Positions 57,501-64,000 of a stretch of DNA of 64,000 bases are shown one piece after another. Origin of the DNA: Ridgeia piscesae (taxonomy: Eukaryota > Annelida > Polychaeta > Sabellida > Siboglinidae). Within the stretch, counting starts at the first letter, position 1; each line of letters starts with the position of its first letter. Position numbers and translations under genes: made by a program. The stretch covers positions 604,501 through 668,500 of the forward strand of contig JAODUO010000041.1 of assembly GCA_025642075.2 (NCBI GenBank). Reading direction: 5' to 3'. The notes beneath the pieces are model-generated. The model did not search any database, was not told the DNA's origin, and was given only the letters and a program-made list of their open reading frames with translations.

Positions 57501-60500
57501 GACTATCAAGGAAAACAATGTAACAAAAGCAGCCACGCACCAGTACAAAGGATGGTATGGAAGAGAAATTAGACAATGTAACAAAGACAACTCATGGTGG
57601 TACTTTAAGGAGAACAATGCAACAAAGACCAACACCCACCGATGCAAAGGATAGAGAGGAAGACAATGTAGATGAGCAGTTCTCGCAGTGTTGTCCGGAT
57701 AGTCAGCTCCTTGTTATCCTTGATCTCCTCCGTCTCCCGAGTTGCCCACAATGCTACAAACACACAACATCACTTACCCACATATCTAGCGTGACTGTGA
57801 CACCATTTACCTACATATCTAGCAAGACTGTTAAACAAAATGTTCTCACTTTTTATTCTCTGGCCATAAGCATTAGTTCTTTGACTGTATAACGTCAACG
57901 AGTGGTATGATCGAACTTACCAAAAGATGCAGGAATAAGATAAAGCATATTACCTGAATAATTTTTTTTATTAATAATATATACATTTTTCATTATTTTA
58001 TAGTCACAGCACAACCTGTATACTATACTGTCATAAAATAATTAGTATGTAAATAACTCAATATTGCTTTATATTGTTTACATTATTATTATAGAAGAAA
58101 AATCACTAAAATTTTGCTTCAATTTTTAAAACAAAATTGTTTCTGGTTTACCTTAAATTAATCATAATACCATTGTTAAATACTTTAAAGTTTAAATACA
58201 TCTGACATAAATTTATCTTAGACTTAAGGCTTAGAAAGTTAGATAAATGTAGTAATATTGCCCAGATACCTATTTATTATAATTATATTTTACCTGTTGC
58301 AAATGTAACCTGTTGCAAAATGGGATATCAGATGTCGTATTACTGGTTTGTGATGCTCCAACTCTTTTTAAACATATTGTTTGCTTTTAATATGATCAAT
58401 GAATGCCTACAAGTACAATTAATTTTGCGTTGCTAAAAATTATCATTACCTATTACATGTGGCAATGCAACTTGAAATACTGTTCAGACTCACTTCATAT
58501 GATAGAAATGACAGAAGTTGAAATAATTCAATGTTTAAAAATAAAATATCATAAAGCACTTCATGTGACAGAAAATAGTGTGACTAGTGACTATTGAGAA
58601 TCTCCTTAACATCTGATATGCACAGGCCATGTTTAAACCTAGGTGTCTGAATACTGATTGTATGGCTAGCTATGACAGAATACTGGTAGGTAAAGTCTGA
58701 CACATGCTTGATAATTATAGTAATATTTATTTTGTTGAGCACCATATCCAATGTTGTTCATGGTGCGTTTATTGCATACAATGTAGTTATTGAAGTAAAA
58801 CAGGTTTATTTGTGGGGTTTTCTGGAATCATAATGGATCTTAAACAGGGCTTCATGCTGGATAAATTGTTTGCTAGTCACATTTTTTTGGTGGACACTTG
58901 GATATTGACGCATATACATAAGCCAGTTTAAATGTATTTTACCCATCATTCAACCCTCCAGTGATATTTCTACCCATCCATATCATGATTTACCCGTCCA
59001 AATGTTGAGTGGATGGGTCTCTGCATAAAGTTTTGATCACAGATTCCATCTAACAAAAAGCCCTGGAATGTGAACTTAGTACTGGAACTGGAAAGTCCAA
59101 ACAGGTGCAATAAGAATATTAAAAAAACGTAAATAATTACTGGAAAATTCAAACACTGTTAAGATCAATATTCAAACTATTATTAAACATTAATGCAGCC
59201 AGTTGAGTATCATTTTAACATAATTTCTATGCACTCTGTCACTGCACTGTGGGGATTGGTAATTGCCAATGATAAAAGTAGTTCAATACTAAAATGTATG
59301 TGTATCATTACTAAATTATGCAGTTTTATTCAATCGTTCAACCTAGTTAAATACAGCGTTAAAAATATATGTACAAGTGTTTACCAAGGCCCACTGAGCT
59401 TCAATTTAAGTCACTTATTCAGTTGTTCTTTTCCTAGTACAGTTAATTCCATTGTTAACTGCATTTCAGACAAAAGCCTGTGACTCAGAAAATGTTGTTC
59501 CATTCTATATAACCGTGGTATTGTCAGCATGTGTAGGTTGACTGTGTAAGAGAGAATAGGAGGAGACATTCTCAATCAGCCCATTGTTGCACAGCTTTGG
59601 CGAAGATGAGATTGAAATGAACACCCTGACACACAGAAAGCACCCAAGTGTGCAACAAACAAAGCTGTGTTTCTCTCAGAATAGTTTGCTATCGGGTTGT
59701 ATCAGCACCAGCAGGTGTTCTCAAAATCTTTCCCATCAGATTTTGACAATTGTTTTCTTGGCTTGTTTTTTTTAAAGTCAATGCAATGGTAAGCTTTTGC
59801 ATAGCTTCATGACCAGCTGGTTCATTATGTCTATGGCATTCTCTGCTACATTTTTTTCAAGAAGAAAATGTATTTTATTTATATGTACATTTGTATGCCT
59901 ATAACATTGATAAAAATATTTTCTTAAATACATATATAACATATCATGTGCAAATGTAATGTTTTTAATGATCACAATTTGCAGATATTCTGCTTTGCAA
60001 GTCAATTCTTTTTTATTTTGTTTCTTGCTATGTTTTTGAACCAAAAACGTAAACTTTTATTTGATAATTATTTTACATCTGATGTAACAATAAATATTAT
60101 TACCAAATATATATTGTGACTTCACTCACATCTGAAAGTGGCATGAGTGAAATGTATTCGGATATGGTAAAACCTAGTTGCTTTACAGCCACCTCAGCAA
60201 TATAGCCACACTGCAATTAAGGTCACTCTAGGACAGTGCAAATACATTTCCATTAGAGTAACGTACAGAAAATAATCCTACCAGTACATATAATTCTTTA
60301 GGTCATTTGTGTCCAGTCCTAGGGGTGATTAAAATTAATCAAGTGTATTTTATCATACAAAATAAACTTTACTATGCAAAGTTTTCATTGTGAATTTGTT
60401 GCACATTTGTATAATGTTAATAACAATAATGTTTAACATTAAGAAGACAATATCTATATCAGACTATAAGTTAGTCTTAATTCCATGATATTTTAAAAAC

Positions 60501-60743
60501 ATTAAAAATAGCATACTTACATCGAATTCCTTTCTTGAACATGTAAATGCAGCCACTTGGTGGTTCGTGAACCTGAACAGTTGGTGCTTGACGTTCTTCA
60601 ACAACCTCCATGCTCCCACCATACATATCACTTTCCATTGCTGCTGGCCCGTCATCCATTGCTGGGTTGTCAATCCCATCACCCCAGGCAGTGCGGGATT
60701 GTGCACTGGTTGGGCGATTTCGTGAACTTGACGGACGACTCAT
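45582..60743 (-). CDS. PKD2: Polycystin-2 (TRPP channel), 14 exons
   Basis: Fourteen GT-AG exons on the minus strand join into 840 residues (human 968; the difference is mainly a shorter N-terminus). Order: short Ser/Pro-rich cytoplasmic N-terminus; S1 (about 95-115); the large extracellular polycystin domain (about 116-340) with [52 protein letters not shown] and [13 protein letters not shown]2 (about 346-366), S3 (381-402), S4 (430-455), S5 (472-495), pore helix with filter L518-G519-D520, S6 (537-558) ending [15 protein letters not shown]. The cytoplasmic tail has two EF-hand loops (610-621 and 644-655) and a coiled coil around [20 protein letters not shown] (about 715-760). Polycystin-2 is a calcium-permeable cation channel of cilia and ER that assembles as a tetramer or with polycystin-1. 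Start chosen at the ATG at 60743 (A at -3), in frame with exon 2. The last exon is a four-codon exon, inferred. Confidence 0.97.
46162..46177 (+). promoter_or_regulatory. CTCF-like motif (one mismatch)
   Basis: TCACTAGAGGGCGCTG, one mismatch to CCASYAGRKGGCRSYR and the closest of the set to the vertebrate core. It lies in the last PKD2 intron. Confidence 0.4.
46662..46838 (-). CDS. PKD2: PKD2 exon 13
   Basis: Acceptor TTGTTGCTAG, donor GGG|GTGAGT. Residues 778-836: [19 protein letters not shown], near-identical to human PKD2, then a Ser/Gly-rich tail. Confidence 0.95.
46839..47679 (-). other. PKD2 intron 12
   Basis: 841 bp of AT-rich sequence with no gene or clear repeat seen. Confidence 0.6.
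47680..48009 (-). CDS. PKD2: PKD2 exon 12 (coiled coil)
   Basis: Acceptor TTATGCTGCAG, donor GAG|GTCAGT. Residues 668-777: a Glu-rich start, an acidic Ser/Asp patch ([13 protein letters not shown]), then the coiled coil ending [19 protein letters not shown]. In human PKD2 the matching segment mediates trimer formation and binding to polycystin-1. Confidence 0.97.
48282..48399 (-). CDS. PKD2: PKD2 exon 11 (EF-hand 2)
   Basis: Acceptor TTGTTTGCAG, donor AAG|GTTTGT. Residues 629-667 contain the loop [12 protein letters not shown] with acidic ligands at 1, 3, 5, 9 and 12, equivalent to the single calcium-binding EF hand of human PKD2. Confidence 0.97.
48869..49002 (-). CDS. PKD2: PKD2 exon 10 (EF-hand 1)
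   Basis: Acceptor GACACCAG, donor AC|GTAACT. Residues 584-627 contain [12 protein letters not shown], a complete EF-hand loop where vertebrate PKD2 has a degenerate one. Confidence 0.96.
49241..49460 (-). CDS. PKD2: PKD2 exon 9 (pore and S6)
   Basis: Acceptor ACCATGCAG, donor AAG|GTATGT. Residues 511-583: [13 protein letters not shown] with the LGD filter, ANRILGP, S6 and [15 protein letters not shown]. Confidence 0.98.
49856..50037 (-). CDS. PKD2: PKD2 exon 8 (S4-S5 linker and S5)
   Basis: Acceptor TATTCACAG, donor AT|GTGAGT. Residues 450-509: [20 protein letters not shown], then S5 and [13 protein letters not shown]. Confidence 0.98.
50396..50632 (-). CDS. PKD2: PKD2 exon 7 (S3-S4)
   Basis: Acceptor GTGTTGTCAG, donor AAG|GTCAGT. 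Residues 371-449: [17 protein letters not shown] starting S3, then [16 protein letters not shown] into S4. Confidence 0.98.
51095..51257 (-). CDS. PKD2: PKD2 exon 6 (end of polycystin domain and S2)
   Basis: Acceptor GTGTTGCAG, donor GAG|GTTTGT. Residues 317-370: [29 protein letters not shown], then S2 ending [11 protein letters not shown]. Confidence 0.98.
51828..52052 (-). CDS. PKD2: PKD2 exon 5 (polycystin domain)
   Basis: Acceptor CTGTCAACAG, donor CG|GTAAGT. Residues 242-315: [17 protein letters not shown] and [20 protein letters not shown]. Confidence 0.98.
52564..52817 (-). CDS. PKD2: PKD2 exon 4 (polycystin domain)
   Basis: Acceptor TGTGCCTCCAG, donor GC|GTACGT. Residues 157-240: [40 protein letters not shown], and the cysteine pair region [16 protein letters not shown]. 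Confidence 0.98.
53331..53461 (-). CDS. PKD2: PKD2 exon 3 (start of polycystin domain)
   Basis: Acceptor TGCTTGCAG, donor CGG|GTGAGT. Residues 114-156: [20 protein letters not shown] and MTTMHDFWR. Confidence 0.98.
53590..53745 (+). mobile_element. Decayed LINE fragment, C-terminal reverse-transcriptase motif
   Basis: Translated + strand gives [11 protein letters not shown], matching the RWxGHxxRM motif at the C-terminal end of many non-LTR reverse transcriptases, with a stop just before it. Fragment boundaries are approximate. It lies antisense to PKD2 in intron 2. Confidence 0.55.
57511..57600. repeat. Diverged duplicate of PKD2 exon 2 3' end and donor
   Basis: On the minus strand this intron stretch reads TTACATTGTC...CCATCCTTTGTACTG then GTGCGTGG. 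The exon 2 end reads CTACATTGTC...CTATCCTTTGCATCG then GTGGGTGT. The offset is 90-100 bp and the similarity continues past the donor (CATTGTTCTCC against CATTGTTTTCC). Confidence 0.7.
57640..57753 (-). CDS. PKD2: PKD2 exon 2 (S1)
   Basis: Acceptor TGTTTGTAG, donor ATCG|GTGGGT. Residues 76-112: [37 protein letters not shown], matching the LWGTR...LRELVTYLLFL region of human PKD2. Confidence 0.95.
57754..60520 (-). other. PKD2 intron 1
   Basis: 2.8 kb of AT-rich sequence, no recognised gene. Open frames at 58403-58597, 59193-59483 and 59778-60044 have no recognisable content. Confidence 0.6.
60521..60743 (-). CDS. PKD2: PKD2 exon 1 (start codon)
   Basis: ATG in context GACAATGAGT, donor CGAT|GTAAGT. 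Residues 1-74: a Ser/Arg-rich start ([17 protein letters not shown]), [19 protein letters not shown] (compare DNPGFE of human PKD2) and FKKGIR. No RVxP ciliary-targeting motif like that at the human N-terminus is seen. Confidence 0.9.
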
Positions 60744-62057
60744 TGTCAGCCGGTTGAGTTCACTATACCAGTAATCAAACTCACTTGTGACGCTATTTGA
60801 ACAGCGTAACTATAACTGCAACTTTTGTTGACGTTGTTCCACAAGTTGGTAACAACGCAGTCAACTTTCTCGGTCCTTTTCAATGTTTCGTATCCTCGAT
60901 GTCAATGGGATACCGGTGAAACTATTCCCGAAGTTAACACCAATATAAGGTCTGGTCCCCACGAGCAGTGGACACCGTCTGAATTGATTTCATGAAGTTG
61001 CTGTACATAAACCTCATTAGATAAACAACATCACATCAGTAGCTAACTGACGTCAAGCCAGTTTCCTGTCACGAAGTGAAAACATCGGGATTCCGCCAAT
61101 GAAACGCGTAGTTCTGCATGCAGATCACCAAGCGAAATACATAATTAAAGAGCTTGCCAAGATACGGCTCCCACGTGATCTACATAGTAACAATATTAAT
61201 GTATGAAAACGCGGTAAACTATCGATTTATACTCCTCTGACGGCGACTCCCATTCCTTTCGACGCCATTACAGGCGGTACCGTACTGTGTGCATTGCTGC
61301 TCACGTGCAACTAAACGAGGTCACCGACCCCCTCAGGCGCGTCCCATTTCTGGTGATAAAACAGTGGTCGTCTTTATTAGTCCATCTTACAACTTTCGCC
61401 AGATAACATTTATTTTTTAAATATTTATCTCGTTCATACATGCTGTAAGATTCCAAACGTATCTGAATTTTCACCAATGGGATATTTTTAAACTGCAAAA
61501 TCCCAGATTTAGCCTTGCTAACATACATGCAGCGCCTGCATGTTTTTGTACCGTCAGTATATATCTGTGTTATTGAAAATTAATACATTTATTATTGTAT
61601 TATAATTACATTGTTTGTTTGTCAAGTAGCCTAACCTTGCTCATGGTATTATATGTATAACCAAAGGCCGTAGTGCATTATTCACCAAGATAATTATCGG
61701 TAACCTAACGAGCTGATCGATAGCTATCGTAGGAAAAAATTTAGATACTATTTTGGTATTACCCGGGAAAGAAAGTTTATAAAACTAACAATTTGCGACT
61801 ATAATCAACATTTCCAAATTTACAATAAAAGCGAGAAACATTCCAACAAATTATCCTGCATGCTGTATCTTATTCGATCACGACGCTATAATCGCCGAGC
61901 TAGCTGTACTGTGGTATCAGATATATAATGTTAATTAGTTATGATAATGAAAATAGTAATATATATTTACAAGTACGATTCGCAGAACATTTATGGTTTT
62001 CTCTTATATCTTCCGATTCCTTCAATTCAGAAACTGTGTGTGTGTGTCCTTTAATTC

Positions 62058-62349
<292 letters not shown>

Positions 62350-63429
62350 TGAGATAGTCTAATATAATCTCACCGCGGCATCAGAACGAAATATAATGAG
62401 CAATAAATTCAGCTTCAGTCAATGTGCCGATAATCATGCCTAATCTTCCCATTTTAGAACCAACTGCCTTTTTCGATCATTCGTCCATTCTCCATCCACC
62501 CACCCATCACCTGTCCATCTATAAATTATTTCTTTCTGTGAAATTGTATCAATATATTAGGCCATGCGTGGTGACTCGTTGAATTATTTCTGCAGCATGC
62601 TATGCGACAGCATGCTCTAGAAAGAATTCCCCAATCCCTATAAGAAATACATAATAAATTAATATTATATATAGTGCGTTATCGCTTTTTTCTTCCACAT
62701 AATCTCTGAAATATTAAAATAGCTAGGCCTACCTATCTGCTTTGGGCCTATATTGGTAAGAGCATGTCGTAATTGAGGCGACTTTTCATTATGAATCAAT
62801 AAAGATTACGTCACGCCGTGTCGTGTCATGTCGCGTCACGGCGATGGGCTAATCTTGCCTCCACTCCTGGGGGCTGAGCCACTGACACTTTTGAAAATAG
62901 TGATTCCTGAGCATCCGAACTGTTGGCCACAACACTGGATATAATAAAGTTGGCCTTTTACTGAAAAATTACGTTGTCCGAGCGTTTCTCAAAAATAGCC
63001 TGTCGTACGGTAAAATTAGCAACAGCGTCCGAAAAAATAAGCATATTACTTTTTAGTTATTGACAAAATATGCAAAATATTTCCGACATTCATGCAGCGA
63101 CATATAGTTGTAAGTATCATAATTATCTTTACGGTGATATAGAAAAACATGAAATTCAGCTGATGGAACTCAACGTGCGCATAATCTATTGAAATATTGT
63201 TAACACTAATTCCCCAAGTTCTTCAACCTCTGCCTCTGGTCCTATTTTGACAGTCTAAATCTGCGAACCAGTGGGTTACAGTTCAGTCCCAAACATGCAA
63301 CACTGACGAAGATGTGAGTCCACAGATGCCGGAAACAATTTTGGATAGCAACAAGGTTTTAGAAATAGAAGAGGACACACGGATGGTATTTTGCTCTGAA
63401 GTAGAACGTACTGGAAAGAAACTGGAGAT

Positions 63430-63680
63430 ATATAGGCCTAGCAGTAGGATTAATAGACATTGAGAAAGCTTATGATACTGTCCGAGAGAGATGGCTATGG
63501 TGGCTCTGGGACGTCTCGATCGAGAGACAAAGAGCAGGGTGTTGCATGGACCGTGCATTCAGGAGAGTCTGAAGTAAATGTTGGCCTGAAACAGGGCGCG
63601 TCTAGACCCCACTGCTGTTATTTATCGCTGTGTGTGTCTGATAAGCAGAAAGATGGGTACATGATCATGAGGTATCGAGC
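63430..63680 (+). mobile_element. Decayed RTE-type LINE reverse-transcriptase fragment
   Basis: Translated pieces in more than one frame read IEKAYDTV, then further on SGESEVNVGLKQG, which match the DIEKAYDTV and F-E-V-N-x-GL-x-QG motifs of RTE-clade reverse transcriptase. Frameshifts and stops make it a dead fragment. Confidence 0.75.
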
Positions 63681-63751
63681 TGCTCGGGATGCGCTTATAA
63701 TTACAACCAGAAGAAACACATAATAGCCACTGCAACCACAGAGATCTGCTA

Positions 63752-63880
63752 TGTGTGCGTGTGCGTGTGCGTGTGCGTGTGCGTGTGCGTGTGCGTGTGC
63801 GTGTGCGTGTGCGTGTGCGTGTGCGTGTGCGTGTGCGTGTGCGTGTGCGTGGGCGTGTGCGTTTGCGGACGGACGGACGG
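63752..63880. repeat. (GTGTGC)n microsatellite passing into GGAC repeat
   Basis: About 100 bp of GTGTGC hexamers followed by GGACGGACGGACGG. Confidence 0.95.
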
Positions 63881-63963
63881 AAAGATCGTGTATTTAAAAA
63901 CCTTATACATATTGTTCTGCGCAAAAAATTGGAAGCATCCCATATATATATTTTTTTAATATT

Positions 63964-64000
63964 GCGGACGGACGGACGGACGGACGGACGGACGGACGGA
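63964..64000. repeat. (GGAC)n repeat, cut by window end
   Basis: CGGA tetramers run to the last base, so full length is unknown. The same tetramer occurs at about 63867-63880. Confidence 0.95.

Larger units (their letters stand above)
53462..57639 (-). other. PKD2 intron 2
   Basis: 4.2 kb, AT-rich. It holds a decayed LINE reverse-transcriptase tail (about 53590-53745) near exon 3 and a duplicate of the exon 2 3' end next to exon 2 (about 57511-57600). The open frame at 56519-56788 matches nothing recognised. Confidence 0.65.

Noticed and set aside
60830..60860. RFX X-box in the PKD2 promoter
   Set aside because: Only one half-site (GGTAAC) is convincing; the partner half is not at the required spacing.
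63283..63724. New gene at the right end
   Set aside because: The recognisable pieces are reverse-transcriptase motifs in shifting frames, so it is a dead LINE fragment.

Overview
The window is animal nuclear DNA: AT-rich, intron-dense, and full of microsatellites, minisatellites and decayed mobile elements. Proteins rebuilt across introns look like an invertebrate metazoan. A lophotrochozoan such as a mollusc would fit, but the sequence alone does not settle the phylum. Three multi-exon genes account for all the coding sequence I can support.

Layout. (1) About 2.3-25.5 kb, + strand: a FAM149-family gene (DUF3719, closest to FAM149B1, a cilium-linked protein). Seventeen exons give 642 residues to a stop at 25497; the exon(s) with the start codon lie upstream of the window or were not found. 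(2) 28.97-42.77 kb, + strand: a complete PPAN/Ssf1 gene (Brix domain, nucleolar ribosome-assembly factor), 11 exons, 491 residues. (3) 45.58-60.74 kb, - strand: a complete polycystin-2 (PKD2) gene, 14 exons, 840 residues, with the polycystin extracellular domain, six transmembrane segments, an LGD selectivity filter, two EF-hand loops and the C-terminal coiled coil. PPAN and PKD2 converge on a 2.8 kb intergenic stretch. The last 3.2 kb holds no recognisable gene, only simple repeats and a decayed RTE-type reverse transcriptase.

The three proteins do not form one pathway. FAM149B1 and PKD2 are both cilium-associated in vertebrates, while PPAN acts in making the large ribosomal subunit.

The most unusual signal is where tandem repeats sit relative to splice sites. 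In FAM149 a 71-bp unit holding a complete 3' splice site (branch-like CTGAC, pyrimidine-rich tract, AG and the first exon bases) is repeated so that 32 decoy acceptors precede the real one, and each decoy leads to an in-frame stop after five codons. A second ~2.5 kb minisatellite abuts another FAM149 acceptor. A 27-bp unit repeats a FAM149 splice donor five times without changing frame. The 3' end of PKD2 exon 2, with its donor, is also duplicated in the next intron. Other observations are a FAM149 cassette exon with three possible donors that open three different reading frames, a set of near-consensus CTCF-like motifs, foldback elements, a tRNA-derived SINE and a two-copy dispersed repeat.
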